Below are positions 35,009 to 45,358 of a DNA stretch of 64,000 nt, piece after piece; the first letter of the stretch is position 1; each line of letters opens with the position of its first letter. This stretch comes from Alphaproteobacteria bacterium (lineage in GTDB: Bacteria > Pseudomonadota > Alphaproteobacteria > Micropepsales > Micropepsaceae), in NCBI GenBank assembly GCA_947462105.1, contig CANHNJ010000010.1:1-64000 (forward strand), written 5' to 3'. The translations under genes were made by a program, and so were the position numbers. The notes under the pieces were generated by a model that saw only the letters and a list, made by a program, of their open reading frames with translations, was not told where the DNA came from and searched no databases.

Positions 35009-36164
35009 GATACAGCTTCACGAAGAGCGCATCCATTGCCAGCTTCGGTGCGCCATTGAAGAACAGGCCCGCGCTGCGGTCATAGCCCAGGCGTTGCCAG
35101 CCCATGCTGACGGCTAGGCTGGGATCGAAGACATAGCGCAATGATGCTTGCGTGCCGTTCAGCGCGATGCGCGGCAGGCCCGCCACCGTTTCGGCCGCGC
35201 CATTGCTGTATTCCAGCGCCGCCGACCAGTCGCCATACGACGCGCCCGCGCTGACATCGCCCTGCCCCGTGTCAGAGCCGGTATAGGCGCGATGATTGTC
35301 GAAGGCATGTGCATTCGACTTGCGCCACGATCCGCCCAGCGAAAAACTCAGCAGGTCATCGACATGGTAATCGATGCGCGCGCCCAGCCCGAATTCCGAG
35401 ACCCCCTGCTGCCCCGGCAGCTTGCGTTCCGCCGCGCCGAAGGCGCCGCCGAAATAGCCACTCATGGTCAGTGGTCCGAAATCGTCGGAATAGCGCAGCG
35501 CGCCTTCCCAGATCGACGTCTGCCGCCCGTTCACCTGCGGCCCCGCCGCTGCCCAGGGCAGCACGTTCTTGCCTTCGGACGGCGTGAAGGAGAAGGAGAG
35601 GGTGACGCCGAACAGGGTCGGGGTCTCCACCAGGATCTTGGCGTAGTTGCTGCTGGCGGTCAGCGCGGTGCGTGGCGCGAAGATCGTGGTCACGGCGCGC
35701 CCCGTGGGATCGCTGAAGAAGCTTGTCTGGGCGTCGTCCAGTGCCTGCCCGGCGCGGGGCCCCGTCACCTGCAGATTGGCGGCGGCGCCATCCATCATGC
35801 CGGCCCGGATGCTGATGAGCAGCAGCTTGGTCTCGACATAGGCCTTTTCCAGCACATCGCCGTCATAGCGCCCGCGCGACAGCGGATCGGCGGCGGCCAG
35901 GGTGGCATTCACCGACCAGAAGAAGCCGCTGTCATACATCCGGCGGAGCGAGGGACTGAAGCGGGCGATGCCGGACGCAAAGACAGAAGTGCCTGGCTGG
36001 CTGGCGGAAAACAGCGCCCCTTCCGCCGATCCGCCCAGGCTGAGCTCGGCGTCGGCCACCGGCAGCACCAGGGCCGTGACCTCCGCCCGGGCAGGCGTTT
36101 GGGCCGCCACGACAAAAGCCAGCACGGCCATGATCTTACGCGTGTGCAACGAAGCTCCCCGCAT
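34992..36164 (-). CDS. Porin-like outer membrane beta-barrel protein
   Basis: A 390-residue exported protein. The signal peptide region is MRGASLHTRKIMAVLAFVVAAQTPARA. The mature part alternates polar and aromatic residues in strands (LSFSLGGSWRKSNAHAFDN, WSAALEYSNGAAETVAG, ASLRYVFDPSLAVSMGW) and ends KLYLNTVP. This matches gammaproteobacterial-type and alphaproteobacterial Gram-negative porins (Porin_4-like). Likely trimeric diffusion pore. Starts at 36185 (TTG) or within KIMAV are alternatives. Confidence 0.8.
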   Translation of the reverse strand: MRGASLHTRKIMAVLAFVVAAQTPARAEVTALVLPVADAELSLGGSAEGALFSASQPGTSVFASGIARFSPSLRRMYDSGFFWSVNATLAAADPLSRGRYDGDVLEKAYVETKLLLISIRAGMMDGAAANLQVTGPRAGQALDDAQTSFFSDPTGRAVTTIFAPRTALTASSNYAKILVETPTLFGVTLSFSFTPSEGKNVLPWAAAGPQVNGRQTSIWEGALRYSDDFGPLTMSGYFGGAFGAAERKLPGQQGVSEFGLGARIDYHVDDLLSFSLGGSWRKSNAHAFDNHRAYTGSDTGQGDVSAGASYGDWSAALEYSNGAAETVAGLPRIALNGTQASLRYVFDPSLAVSMGWQRLGYDRSAGLFFNGAPKLAMDALFVKLYLNTVP

Positions 36165-36313
36165 TTTCTTCTTAAGTCCTTCCAAAATAAGCCGAACTTG
36201 CCCCCGGCGCGCAAGGCCCGGGCGTTGCGAAGGGCAAGGGGCACCGCTATAAGCGCCTGCAGGCGGGACGCCGTTCCGGCAAAGCCGGACAAATCAAGGG
36301 TTAAATTCGAGCG

Positions 36314-36763
36314 ATGCGTATTCTGCCTGTATTGCTGTGCACGGCCCTGCTGGCCGGCTGCGGCTCGTCCAACGACACCGACCGCTATCTGGATACCGGC
36401 ACTTCGACCATCGCGGGTACCTCGGGCCGTCTTACCCTGGGCGTAAACACCTATCTGTGGCGCGCCACGCTGGACACGCTGTCCACCCTGCCGCTGGTCT
36501 CCGCTGATCCGTTCGGTGGCGTCATCATCACCGACTGGTACACCACGCCCGCCGCACCCGATGAGCGCCTGAAGGTGACCGCCTATATCACCGACCGCGA
36601 GCTGCGCGCCGACGGCCTGCGCCTGGTCGTGTTCCGCCAGACCCGCGCCGCAGGCGCCTGGAGCGACGCCGCCCCCAGCCCCGACACCGCGCACAAGCTG
36701 GAAGACGTTGTCCTGACGCGCGCGCGCGAACTGCGCCTGGGCAGCCTGAACACCGCCCGATAG
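36314..36763 (+). CDS. DUF3576 lipoprotein
   Basis: A 149-residue lipoprotein with lipobox LLAGC (Cys16). The folded part has [35 protein letters not shown], the DUF3576 core. It precedes leuS, lptE and holA, an order conserved across alphaproteobacteria, which links it to the outer membrane although its role is unknown. A CCGGCAAAGCCGG hairpin lies in the 5' region. Confidence 0.9.
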   Translation: MRILPVLLCTALLAGCGSSNDTDRYLDTGTSTIAGTSGRLTLGVNTYLWRATLDTLSTLPLVSADPFGGVIITDWYTTPAAPDERLKVTAYITDRELRADGLRLVVFRQTRAAGAWSDAAPSPDTAHKLEDVVLTRARELRLGSLNTAR

Positions 36764-36767
36764 GTCG

Positions 36768-39311
36768 ATGGCGCGCTACAACGCCAAGGAAGCCGAGAAG
36801 CACTGGCAGCAGGTGTGGGACGCAAGGCAGTCCTTCCTGACGCCGGCGCATTCTGACAAGCCCAAATGCTACGTGCTGGAGATGTTCCCCTATCCGTCGG
36901 GGCGCATCCACATGGGCCATGTGCGCAACTACACCATGGGCGACGTCATCGCCCGCTTCCGCCGCGCCCAGGGTTACAGCGTGCTGCACCCGATGGGCTG
37001 GGACGCGTTCGGCCTTCCGGCGGAAAACGCGGCGCGCGACAAGGGCGGCAGCCCACGCGAATGGACCTATGACAATATCGCGGCGATGCGGGCGCAACTG
37101 AAGTTGATGGGCCTGTCCATCGACTGGAGCCGCGAGTTCGCCACCTGCGATCCGGAATATTATCACCAGCAGCAGAAGCTGTTCCTGAGGTTCTACCAGG
37201 CCGGGTTCGTCTATCGCGGCGAAGCCGATGTGAACTGGGACCCGGTGGACATGACCGTGCTCGCCAACGAGCAGGTGATCGACGGCAAGGGCTGGCGTTC
37301 CGGCGCGGTGGTGGAGCGCCGCAAGCTGAGCCAGTGGTTCTTCAAGATCACCGACTTCGCCCAGGAATTGCTGGACGCGCTCGATACGCTGGACCGCTGG
37401 CCGGAAAAAGTCCGGCTGATGCAGAAGAACTGGATCGGCCGCAGCGAAGGCCTGAAGTTCCAGTTCACGCTTTCGGATGCGCAGTTACTCGACGTCTTCA
37501 CCACGCGTCCCGACACCCTGTTCGGCGCGTCGTTCGTGGCGCTGTCGCCCGAGCATCCGCTGACCCAGGAACTGGCGGCGAACAATCCGAAGTTGCAGGG
37601 CTTCATCGCCGAATGCCGCAAGACCGGCACTGCGGAAGCCGAGATCGAAAAGGCCGAGAAGCTGGGCTTCGACACCGGCCTCACCGCCGCGCATCCCTTC
37701 GATCCCGACTGGAAGCTGCCAGTGATGGTGGCCAACTTCGTGCTGATGGGCTACGGCACCGGCGCCATTTTCGGCTGCCCCGCGCATGACCAGCGCGACC
37801 TGGATTTTGCCCGCAAATACGGGCTGAACGTAACGCCGGTGGTGGTGCCGGAAGACGCCGCCGCCAAGACATTCACCGTCGGCACCGAGGCTTATACCGG
37901 CCCCGGCCGGCTCGCCAATTCGCGCTTCCTTGATGGCCTGTCGGTTGAAGACGCCAAGAAGGATGTGGCGGCGCGGCTGGAGAAGGCCGGCATCGGCGAA
38001 CGCACGGTGAATTTCCGCCTGCGCGACTGGCTGGTGTCGCGCCAACGCCCCTGGGGCTGTCCGATTCCGGTCGTGCATTGCGCCAAGTGCGGCGTGGTGG
38101 CGTTGCCGGAAAGCGCGCTGCCGGTGAAGCTGCCCGACCAGATCGATTTCTCCAAGACCGGCAATCCGCTGGACCGCGACTTGGGCTGGAAGACCACCAC
38201 CTGTCCCGATTGCGGCGGCCCCGCGTCACGCGACACCGACACGCTCGATACCTTCGCGGATTCGTCCTGGTACTTCGCCCGCTTCTGCGCCCCGCATGCG
38301 GCGCAGCCGGTGGACAAGGCGGCGGCGGATTACTGGCTGCCGGTCGACCAGTATATCGGCGGCATCGAACACGCGATCCTGCACCTGCTCTATGCGCGCT
38401 TCTTCACCCGCGCCATGCACAAGCTGGGCCTGGTCTCGGTGGCAGAGCCCTTTGCGGGCCTGTTCACCCAAGGCATGGTCTGCCACGAGACCTACAAGAA
38501 TGCGGCGGGCGAATGGGTCTCGCCCGACGAACTCGAGAAGCGCGACGGCAAGTTCTTCCTGACCGGCACGAACACGGAAATCGCCGTGGGCGCGTCCGAG
38601 AAGATGTCCAAGTCGAAGAAGAATGTGATCGCGCCCGAAACCATCATCGAGGATTACGGCGCCGATACCATCCGCTGGTTCATGCTGTCGGATACGCCAC
38701 CCGAGCGCGACATCGAATGGACCGATGCGGGCGCCGAAGGCTGCTGGCGCTTCGTGCAGCGCGTCCATCGCCTGGCGACGGAGGCCGAGGGCTTGCCGGC
38801 GCCCGGCACCGTGCCATCCGCCGATGACGAAGCCTCGAAGACCCTGCGCACCGCCGTGCACAAGGCGATCGCGGCGGTGACCGATCACCTGTCCGGCCTG
38901 CGCTTCAACAGCGCCGTCGCCCAGCTCTATACGCTGGCCAACACGGTCTATGATGGTGCTGCCGCCAACCCGTCCGTCCGCCGCGAGGCGCTGGAAGCCT
39001 TGGTGTTGCTGTCCGCCCCGATGATGCCGCATCTGGCAGAGACCTGCTGGCAATCGCTGGGGCACGCGGGCCTGGTGGTGGAAGCCGCCTGGCCGAAACA
39101 CGATCCCGCCCTGCTGGAATCCGACAGCTTCACCTATCCGGTGCAGGTCAATGGCAAGGTGCGCGGTACCTTCCAGATCGCCAAGAGCGCCGACAAGGCG
39201 GCGGTGGAGCAGGCGGCGCTGGCGCTGGAGGATGTGCAGCGCATCCTGAACGGCGCACCCGTGAAGAAGATTATTGTCGTTCCGGGCCGCATCGTTAACA
39301 TCGTGGCATGA
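36768..39311 (+). CDS. leuS: Leucyl-tRNA synthetase
   Basis: An 847-residue class I synthetase with HIGH in [15 protein letters not shown] (about 42-56), a CP1 editing domain (about 220-420) with [19 protein letters not shown], a zinc-like pair CAKCG/CPDCG and KMSKS near residue 610. The length is normal for the bacterial enzyme. It starts 4 nt after DUF3576 and overlaps lptE by 4 nt. Confidence 0.97.
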   Translation: MARYNAKEAEKHWQQVWDARQSFLTPAHSDKPKCYVLEMFPYPSGRIHMGHVRNYTMGDVIARFRRAQGYSVLHPMGWDAFGLPAENAARDKGGSPREWTYDNIAAMRAQLKLMGLSIDWSREFATCDPEYYHQQQKLFLRFYQAGFVYRGEADVNWDPVDMTVLANEQVIDGKGWRSGAVVERRKLSQWFFKITDFAQELLDALDTLDRWPEKVRLMQKNWIGRSEGLKFQFTLSDAQLLDVFTTRPDTLFGASFVALSPEHPLTQELAANNPKLQGFIAECRKTGTAEAEIEKAEKLGFDTGLTAAHPFDPDWKLPVMVANFVLMGYGTGAIFGCPAHDQRDLDFARKYGLNVTPVVVPEDAAAKTFTVGTEAYTGPGRLANSRFLDGLSVEDAKKDVAARLEKAGIGERTVNFRLRDWLVSRQRPWGCPIPVVHCAKCGVVALPESALPVKLPDQIDFSKTGNPLDRDLGWKTTTCPDCGGPASRDTDTLDTFADSSWYFARFCAPHAAQPVDKAAADYWLPVDQYIGGIEHAILHLLYARFFTRAMHKLGLVSVAEPFAGLFTQGMVCHETYKNAAGEWVSPDELEKRDGKFFLTGTNTEIAVGASEKMSKSKKNVIAPETIIEDYGADTIRWFMLSDTPPERDIEWTDAGAEGCWRFVQRVHRLATEAEGLPAPGTVPSADDEASKTLRTAVHKAIAAVTDHLSGLRFNSAVAQLYTLANTVYDGAAANPSVRREALEALVLLSAPMMPHLAETCWQSLGHAGLVVEAAWPKHDPALLESDSFTYPVQVNGKVRGTFQIAKSADKAAVEQAALALEDVQRILNGAPVKKIIVVPGRIVNIVA

Positions 39312-39784
39312 AGAAGCTCCTAGCCCTTGCTGTCGTGTTTGCGCTGGCAGGGTGCGGGTTCAGCCCCATGTACGGCCCCTCCCTGTCGCCGCAGTTGGCC
39401 TCGATCTATGTCGAGTCGATGCCGGAACGCGACGGCTATGAACTGCGCAACACGCTGATCGACCTGTTGGGCTCCAACGGCGTCACCACCGGCAAGCGCT
39501 ATCGCCTGACCGTCAACCTGCGCCAGTCCAGCCGGGGCGTCGCGCTGCAGAACGACGCTGCCATTACCCGCTACAATGACACGCTGGATGCCGATTACAC
39601 CCTGACCGACATGGCTGGCGGCACCGTCACCAGCGGCAGTCACACCAGCCTGTCGGCCTACAACGTTGCCATCTCGCCCTATGCCACGCTGGCGGCGCAG
39701 CGTGATTCCTCGCGGCGCGCTGCCACGGCCATCGCTGATCGCATCCGGCTCGACCTCGCGGCCTATTTCCGCCAGCGCCGATGA
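39308..39784 (+). CDS. lptE: LPS assembly lipoprotein LptE
   Basis: A 158-residue outer-membrane lipoprotein with lipobox ALAGC (Cys16) and the opening [20 protein letters not shown] typical of alphaproteobacterial LptE. It plugs the LptD barrel during LPS insertion. The position between leuS and holA is the classic one, and the ends overlap both neighbours by 4 nt. Confidence 0.93.
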   Translation: MKKLLALAVVFALAGCGFSPMYGPSLSPQLASIYVESMPERDGYELRNTLIDLLGSNGVTTGKRYRLTVNLRQSSRGVALQNDAAITRYNDTLDADYTLTDMAGGTVTSGSHTSLSAYNVAISPYATLAAQRDSSRRAATAIADRIRLDLAAYFRQRR

Positions 39785-40803
39785 TCGTCAAGAGCCACGA
39801 GGCCGACCGGTTCGTCGCCGCCCCCCCAGCGGCGCTGCAGGCGGCGCTGGTCTTCGGTCCCGATGCCGGGCTGGTGCAGGAGCGGGCCGAGAAACTGCTC
39901 AAGACCGTGGTGACTGACCTTACCGACCCGTTCAATTCGGTGGATATCAGCGAAGCGGCGCTGCTGGACGACAAGGCGCGGCTGTTCGACGAAGCCGCCG
40001 CCATTTCCATGATGGGTGGCCGGCGGGTGATCCGGGTGCGCGGTGGCGGCAATGATCTGGCATCGCTGTTCGAGTCGTTCCTGGACGAACATGCGGGCGA
40101 CGCGCTGGTGGTGATCGAGGCAGGCGACCTGGGCAAGTCTTCCACCCTGCGCAAGCTGTTCGAAGGCGACAAAAATGCCGCCGCCATTCCCTGCTATGCC
40201 GACAATGCCCGCGACCTGGGCGATGTCGTGCGCGACGAGCTCAAGGGGCTGGGTTTTGCACTCGCCCCCGGCGCGGTGGAAGAGGCGGTATCGCGGCTTG
40301 GCAGCGATCGCGGCGTGACCCGGCGCCAGCTGGAAAAGCTGGCGCTTTACGCGCATGGGCAGAAGCAGATCACGGCCGAGGATGTCCGCGCCGTAATGGG
40401 CGATGAATCCCAGGCCCGTACAGAGGCCGCCTATGATGCGGCGGGCACAGGTGATCTGGTGCGGCTGGACCTGGAGCTGGAACGGCTCTGGATCGCCGAT
40501 ACCGCCCCGGCGCAGATCCTGCGCGGCGCACTGGGCCATTTCCAGCGCCTGATGCTGGCCAAGGAAGGCATGGCGCGGGGCGAGCAGCTCGATGCCGTCA
40601 TGCGGAAATTCTTCCCGCCGATCCATTTTTCCCGCACCGACAGCTTCAAGGCCCAGGCCCGCAACTGGAATGCCGACCGGCTGGCCGATGCGCTCGACCT
40701 GCTGCTGGAAGCCGAAGGCATGACCCGCACCACCGCCATGCCCGCCGAAGCGGTCACCGGCCGCGCCCTTTTCACCATCGCCGCGCTGGCGAAAGCACGC
40801 TAA
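39781..40803 (+). CDS. holA: DNA polymerase III subunit delta
   Basis: A 340-residue clamp-loader subunit. The AAA+-like N-terminal part has ALVFGPDAGLVQERAEKLL without a functional P-loop, as normal for delta, and the C-terminal collar region contains LRGALGHFQRLMLAKEGM. It opens the beta clamp in the gamma complex. Starts 4 nt inside lptE; hisF begins 10 nt after it. Confidence 0.94.
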   Translation: MIVKSHEADRFVAAPPAALQAALVFGPDAGLVQERAEKLLKTVVTDLTDPFNSVDISEAALLDDKARLFDEAAAISMMGGRRVIRVRGGGNDLASLFESFLDEHAGDALVVIEAGDLGKSSTLRKLFEGDKNAAAIPCYADNARDLGDVVRDELKGLGFALAPGAVEEAVSRLGSDRGVTRRQLEKLALYAHGQKQITAEDVRAVMGDESQARTEAAYDAAGTGDLVRLDLELERLWIADTAPAQILRGALGHFQRLMLAKEGMARGEQLDAVMRKFFPPIHFSRTDSFKAQARNWNADRLADALDLLLEAEGMTRTTAMPAEAVTGRALFTIAALAKAR

Positions 40804-40812
40804 GAACGCCCT

Positions 40813-41574
40813 ATGCTCAAAGTCCGCATCATTCCCTGCCTCGACGTGAAGGATGGCCGCGTCGTCAAGGGCATCAACTTCGAAGGTCTGCGCGATGCCG
40901 GTGATCCGGTGGAGCAGGCGGTGATCTATGACGCCGCCGGGGCCGACGAACTCTGCTTCCTCGACATCACCGCCAGCGTCGAGGCGCGCGGTACGCTGCT
41001 GGATGTAGTGCGGCGCACGGCGGAAGTCTGCTTCATGCCGCTGACCGTGGGCGGCGGCGTGCGCGAGATTGCCGATATCCGCGCCTTGCTGCTGGCGGGC
41101 GCCGACAAGGTCACCATCAACACCGCCGCCGTGGCGCGGCCCGAATTCGTGGCCGAAGCGGCGGAGAAATTCGGCAGCCAGTGCATCGTCGCCGCCATCG
41201 ACGCCAAGATGGCCCCGTCTGGCCATTATGAAATCTATACTCATGGCGGCCGCCGCGAGACCGGTATCGATGCGGTGGAGCATGCCCGCAAGCTGGTGGG
41301 CTTTGGCGCGGGCGAAGTGCTGCTGACCTCGATGGACCGCGACGGGGTGAAATCCGGCTATGACCTGGCGCTGACCCGCGCCGTGGCCGACGCCGTCCCG
41401 GTGCCGGTGATCGCCTCGGGCGGCGTCGGCACGGTGCAGGACCTGGTGGACGGTGTCACAAAAGGCCATGCCAGCGCCGTGCTGGCCGCTTCGATCTTTC
41501 ATTTCGGCGAAGTGAGCATGGCGCAGGCCAAGGCGGCGCTGGCCGGCGCTGGAATTCCTGTACGGCCAATCTGA
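40813..41574 (+). CDS. hisF: Imidazole glycerol phosphate synthase cyclase subunit
   Basis: A 253-residue (beta-alpha)8 barrel. Catalytic Asp11 lies in [15 protein letters not shown] and Asp130 in IVAAIDAKM; phosphate-binding glycines are in LTVGGGVR and VIASGGVG. With HisH it closes the imidazole ring of histidine. hisH and hisA are not adjacent, which is unusual, and hisE is 17 kb away. Confidence 0.96.
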   Translation: MLKVRIIPCLDVKDGRVVKGINFEGLRDAGDPVEQAVIYDAAGADELCFLDITASVEARGTLLDVVRRTAEVCFMPLTVGGGVREIADIRALLLAGADKVTINTAAVARPEFVAEAAEKFGSQCIVAAIDAKMAPSGHYEIYTHGGRRETGIDAVEHARKLVGFGAGEVLLTSMDRDGVKSGYDLALTRAVADAVPVPVIASGGVGTVQDLVDGVTKGHASAVLAASIFHFGEVSMAQAKAALAGAGIPVRPI

Positions 41575-41593
41575 TCTCTGCTTAGTTTCGCGG

Positions 41594-42577
41594 ATGGACG
41601 ACCTGATTGCCCTTCGCGTTTCCAGCGCCCGTTCGACCAACCCGGACCAGCGGCTGCTGCGCAATGCTGCGCGCGGCAAGCCGCGCCGCCTGCGGCTGAA
41701 CCGGCAGATGCAAGCCGACCAGGCCTTTCGCGCTATCCTGGCCGATTGTCTCGGCGCGGCCTCGGCCCAGGCCGGTATCCTGCGCGCCGGGCGCTCGGTC
41801 GAAGCGCTGCATCACCTGCGCGTGGCGCTGCGGCGGCTGGAAGTGATGCTCGCCGCCTTCGGCAAGGCCTTTGGCCAGGACTGGTTTGCGGATTTGCGCG
41901 GCCGCGCCAAGGCGATCTCGGCCCGGCTGGGACCGGCGCGCGATCTCGATGTTTTCCTGGAAGACCTTTGGCCTGATGTGACCAGATCCCTGGCGGCCAG
42001 TGGTGGCACCGGCGATTTCGTACCCCTGCGCCGGGCGGCGGAAGATGCCTGCGCCATTGCCTGGCAGGCCGTGGGGGAGACCATCGTCTCGGAGGATTTC
42101 GCACATTTTCTCGATGACATCGCCGCCCTGTCGCAATCGCGCCTGCCGCTGGGCCGTGGCGAGAAGATCAGGCCGTTGGCACGCCAGATGCTGAAACTGG
42201 CGGCGCAGCGGGTGGAACGGCGCGGCCGCAAGGCGAAAAATCGCGACGAGGCGGACCTGCATCGCCTGCGCATCGCGCTAAAGAAGCTGCGCTACCTCAC
42301 CCAGATGTTTGCGCCGCTGCAGGCGGGAAAGCGGGTCAAGTCCCACCTGAAATCCCTGAAGCGGATGCAGGAAGAACTGGGTCATCTCAACGACATTTCG
42401 CATGTCCGCACCACCATTGCCGGGCTGATGCGCGATGGCGATGCGGCGGCCATTGGCTACGGCGTGGGACTGGTGCTGGGCCATTATGGCGCGGGGCGTG
42501 ATCGTGCCGCGAAGCAGGCGCTGAAGAGCTATCGCAACTTCCGCAAACTCACGCCGTTCTGGAAAAAGCGCGGTTGA
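41594..42577 (+). CDS. CHAD domain protein
   Basis: A 327-residue all-helical protein of the CHAD family. Positively charged histidines and arginines lie along helices in ALHHLRVALRRLEVMLAAF and LHRLRIALKKLRYLTQMF. CHAD domains bind polyphosphate and localise to polyphosphate granules. No CYTH domain is fused here, unlike the ygiF-type proteins. Its 3' end overlaps the convergent phosphatase by 29 nt. Confidence 0.92.
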   Translation: MDDLIALRVSSARSTNPDQRLLRNAARGKPRRLRLNRQMQADQAFRAILADCLGAASAQAGILRAGRSVEALHHLRVALRRLEVMLAAFGKAFGQDWFADLRGRAKAISARLGPARDLDVFLEDLWPDVTRSLAASGGTGDFVPLRRAAEDACAIAWQAVGETIVSEDFAHFLDDIAALSQSRLPLGRGEKIRPLARQMLKLAAQRVERRGRKAKNRDEADLHRLRIALKKLRYLTQMFAPLQAGKRVKSHLKSLKRMQEELGHLNDISHVRTTIAGLMRDGDAAAIGYGVGLVLGHYGAGRDRAAKQALKSYRNFRKLTPFWKKRG

Positions 42578-43139
42578 GTTCGTGTAGCGACGGGCGGCCT
42601 GCGCTGTCCAGCGTCAAGACCAATATCTGCGCGACATCGAGATCGGCGGGCATGATCGTGTCCATCGCCCAGCCCGTCGCCAGCGTATAGGCCGCGCGCA
42701 GCACCCCGAAATGTGCCACTGCCACCGTGTCGCGCGGTTCGCGGGCAATGTCGGTCAGGAAGGCCTGCACGCGCGCCATCAGTTCGGCGGTGGATTCGCC
42801 GCCAAACGGCCGGAATTCATGGGCTCGCCCGGCACGGTCGAAGCAGTCCTCGCCATCACGGGCGCGAATTTCGGCATTGGTCAGGCCTTCCCACTGGCCC
42901 CAGTTCTGCTCCATCAGCCGCGCATCCAGGGTGGGATCGGCCAGTCCCAGCGCTTGCACCGTCTGGCGGGCACGGTTCAGCGTACTGCAATAGAGCCGCG
43001 CGCCCGCGAATTCCTCCGGCAGGCGCAGCGCCTGCATCTTGGCCAGGCCTTCATCGCTGAGCGGAATGTCGGTGTGACCCTGGATGCGGCCTTGCGCATT
43101 CCAGCTCGTGGGTCCGTGTCGAAGCAGTGCAATCTTCAC
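42549..43139 (-). CDS. Histidine phosphatase family protein
   Basis: A 196-residue phosphoglycerate-mutase-like phosphatase. The catalytic His8 is in LLRHGPTSWNAQGR, with the second His in VAVAHFGVLRAAY. Substrate unknown; alpha-ribazole or sugar phosphates are typical for this group. The GTG at 43139 fits the family start and follows the xth stop by one base, so the two are translated together. Confidence 0.9.
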   Translation of the reverse strand: MKIALLRHGPTSWNAQGRIQGHTDIPLSDEGLAKMQALRLPEEFAGARLYCSTLNRARQTVQALGLADPTLDARLMEQNWGQWEGLTNAEIRARDGEDCFDRAGRAHEFRPFGGESTAELMARVQAFLTDIAREPRDTVAVAHFGVLRAAYTLATGWAMDTIMPADLDVAQILVLTLDSAGRPSLHELNRAFSRTA

Positions 43140-43140
43140 T

Positions 43141-43932
43141 TCAAATATCCAGCTCGACCATGATGGGCACATGGTCGGATGCCTTCTGCCAGCCGCGCAT
43201 CTTCTTGAAGATGGTCTGCGACTTCAGCGCACCATTCAGGCCGGGGCTGGCCCAGACATGGTCCAGCCGCCGCCCGCGATCCGATGTTTCCCAGTCGGCG
43301 GCGCGATAGCTCCACCAGGAATAGATCTTCTCAGATGGCGGCACGAAGTGGCGCGTCACATCGGTCCAGTCGAAGGCGGCCTGCGCCTCGCCGAACAGCT
43401 TGGTCTCCACCGGGGTGTGGCTCACCACGTCCAGCAATTGCTTGTGCGACCAGACATCGGTTTCCAGCGGCGCGACATTCAGATCGCCCAGCAGCAGCAC
43501 CGGAGCGCTGCGGTCTTTGCGGTTGGCGAAGAAACGCTCGATGCCTTCGAGGAAATGCAGCTTGTGCGCAAACTTGCCGTTCAGCACCGGATCGGGAATG
43601 TCGCCACCTGCGGGCACGTAGAAATTGTGCAGCTCCACGCCATTGGCCAGCGTCACGCCCATATGGCGGGCATGGCCCTCGCGGCAGAAATCTTGGCTAC
43701 CGGTCTTCTTGAATGGCAGGCGCGAGAGCACCGCCACCCCGTTATAGGCCTTTTGGCCGTGGATGGCCTGGTGGACATAGCCCAGCTTGGCCAGCGGGCC
43801 GCCGGGGAAAAGGTCGTCGGTGACCTTGGTCTCCTGCAGGCACAGCACATCAGGCTGCTTTTCCCGCAGAAACCGCGCCACCAGAGCGATGCGGTGGCGG
43901 ACGGAATTGATGTTCCAGGTGGCGATTTTCAT
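43141..43932 (-). CDS. xth: Exodeoxyribonuclease III (AP endonuclease)
   Basis: A 263-residue DNase-I-fold enzyme. MKIATWNINSVRHR at the start, LQETKVTDDLFP (Glu metal ligand), LLLGDLNVAPLETDVW (Asp/Asn) and KASDHVPIMVEL (His at the end) give the full active site. It cuts at abasic sites in base excision repair. The ATG at 43932 is used because the preceding 15 codons are not conserved. Confidence 0.94.
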   Translation of the reverse strand: MKIATWNINSVRHRIALVARFLREKQPDVLCLQETKVTDDLFPGGPLAKLGYVHQAIHGQKAYNGVAVLSRLPFKKTGSQDFCREGHARHMGVTLANGVELHNFYVPAGGDIPDPVLNGKFAHKLHFLEGIERFFANRKDRSAPVLLLGDLNVAPLETDVWSHKQLLDVVSHTPVETKLFGEAQAAFDWTDVTRHFVPPSEKIYSWWSYRAADWETSDRGRRLDHVWASPGLNGALKSQTIFKKMRGWQKASDHVPIMVELDI

Positions 43933-44068
43933 GCCTTGAACGTCACCTTTCGCAAGCCACCTATGCTGCACTTGCACATCGAGTTAATGACACGAAATTC
44001 TGTTGTTATCATAGTAATATCAATCACTTATTTGATTTGTTATGAATTATTACCATGACAAGCCATAC

Positions 44069-44096
44069 TTGAAACGCGTGACTAGGGGCATATACT
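44069..44096 (+). promoter_or_regulatory. Sigma70-type promoter of the 40-residue protein
   Basis: TTGAAA (44069-44074) and TATACT (44091-44096) with a 16-nt spacer are followed by about 26 nt to the ATG. The region just upstream (43985-44060) is strikingly AT-rich for this genome, like an UP element or a site for a nucleoid protein. Confidence 0.6.
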
Positions 44097-44122
44097 GCAG
44101 TGCAGCAACAAAGGAGTTCCCC

Positions 44123-44245
44123 ATGTCTGAGTCCCTTATCCGTCTTCCCGAAGCCGCGCAGGAACAGCTTTCCCTGGTTCTCGGCGGCGTCTCGGCCGTC
44201 CTGGTGTCCAGCCTGTTCTACGTCGCCCTCGGCCTGTCCCTCTAA
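44123..44245 (+). CDS. Small single-TM protein, 40 residues
   Basis: The ORF reads MSESLIRLPEAAQEQLSLVL then a hydrophobic helix (GGVSAVLVSSLFYVALGLSL) to the end. It has a consensus AAGGAG ribosome site 6 nt before the ATG and its own good promoter at 44069-44096, which argues it is really expressed despite its size. A cytoplasmic amphipathic N-terminus and one membrane span would orient it N-in. Function unknown; small membrane peptides of this kind often regulate larger membrane complexes. A hairpin follows. Confidence 0.65.
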   Translation: MSESLIRLPEAAQEQLSLVLGGVSAVLVSSLFYVALGLSL

Positions 44246-44251
44246 CCCGGC

Positions 44252-44280
44252 CTGAAGCGGCGGCACCAGCCGCCCTTCAG
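44252..44280 (+). terminator. Hairpin after the 40-residue gene
   Basis: CTGAAG-CGGCGGC and GCCGCC-CTTCAG pair around ACCA with one bulged base. It lies in the short gap to tsaD and overlaps the last codons of that convergent gene. There is no T-run. Confidence 0.5.
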
Positions 44281-45338
44281 TCCGTGGCCGTGGTGGTGAG
44301 GGGCCAGCGCGCTCTCGGAGAGATTTCGAGCCCGTCGCTGTCCTGAACCGCCAGACGTTCGAGTCCCGCCCAAGCGATCATCGCCGCATTGTCGGTGCAG
44401 AGCCCAGGCGGCGGGACAGCCAGGCGAAAGCCCTGGGCCGCACAGAGTTGGGCCAGCGCACCCCCGATGGCGCGATTGGCGGCGACGCCGCCCGCCACCA
44501 CCAGCGTCTTTTCCGGCGCTTGCGGAAAATCCCGCGCAAAATTCTCCATCGCCAGCCTGGTGCGATCCGCTAGGATATCGATCACCGCTCTCTGAAAGCT
44601 GGCGCAGACATCTTCCGTTTTCGCCTGCTGGCGCTCGGTCAGTTGCCGTACGGCGGTCTTCAGGCCGCTGAAGGAAAAATCGGCAGTCTTGCGGACATTG
44701 TGGCCGGTGACCAGCGGTCGCGGCAGCTCGAAGGCGCGTGGATTGCCCAGCGCGGCGTGCTTCTCGACTTCCGGGCCGCCCGGATATGGCAGGCCCAGCA
44801 GCTTGGCGACCTTGTCGAAAGCCTCGCCCACGGCATCGTCGATGGTGGTACCATAAAGGCGAAAATCGTTCAGCCCGCCCACGCCCAGCAACTGGCAATG
44901 GCCACCTGACACCAGCAGCAGCAGGAAGGGAAAGCCGACGCCCTCGGTCAGCCGCGCCGTCAGCGCATGGCCCATCAGGTGATTGACCGCGACCAGCGGC
45001 CTGCCCAATCCCAGCGCCACGCCCTTGGCCGTGGTCAGCCCGACCATCACGCCGCCGATCAGGCCCGGCCCCGCCGTGGCGGCGACGCCGTCGATCTCCT
45101 GCGCGGCGATCCTGGCTTCGGCGATGGCGCGGGCAATAACCGAATCCAGGATTTCCAGGTGGGCGCGGGAAGCGATCTCGGGCACGACGCCGCCATAGGG
45201 CGCATGGGCGCTGATCTGGCTGGCCACCACGTTCGACAGAATTTCGCCCGGCCCCGGTGCGGCCCCGCGCACGATCGCCGCTGCAGTTTCGTCGCAGCTC
45301 GTCTCGATGCCGAGAATGGTGAGGCTCTTGCCTGTCAT
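44277..45338 (-). CDS. tsaD: tRNA t6A37 threonylcarbamoyltransferase TsaD
   Basis: A 353-residue Kae1/TsaD ATPase with [15 protein letters not shown] at the start and the metal site VNHLMGH near residue 114. It transfers the threonylcarbamoyl group to A37 together with TsaB and TsaE; TsaB is encoded in the fused gene at 15576-16688. It is divergent from hemD with 20 nt between starts. Confidence 0.96.
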   Translation of the reverse strand: MTGKSLTILGIETSCDETAAAIVRGAAPGPGEILSNVVASQISAHAPYGGVVPEIASRAHLEILDSVIARAIAEARIAAQEIDGVAATAGPGLIGGVMVGLTTAKGVALGLGRPLVAVNHLMGHALTARLTEGVGFPFLLLLVSGGHCQLLGVGGLNDFRLYGTTIDDAVGEAFDKVAKLLGLPYPGGPEVEKHAALGNPRAFELPRPLVTGHNVRKTADFSFSGLKTAVRQLTERQQAKTEDVCASFQRAVIDILADRTRLAMENFARDFPQAPEKTLVVAGGVAANRAIGGALAQLCAAQGFRLAVPPPGLCTDNAAMIAWAGLERLAVQDSDGLEISPRARWPLTTTATD

Positions 45339-45358
45339 GGGGTGGTCCTTTACCCCAC

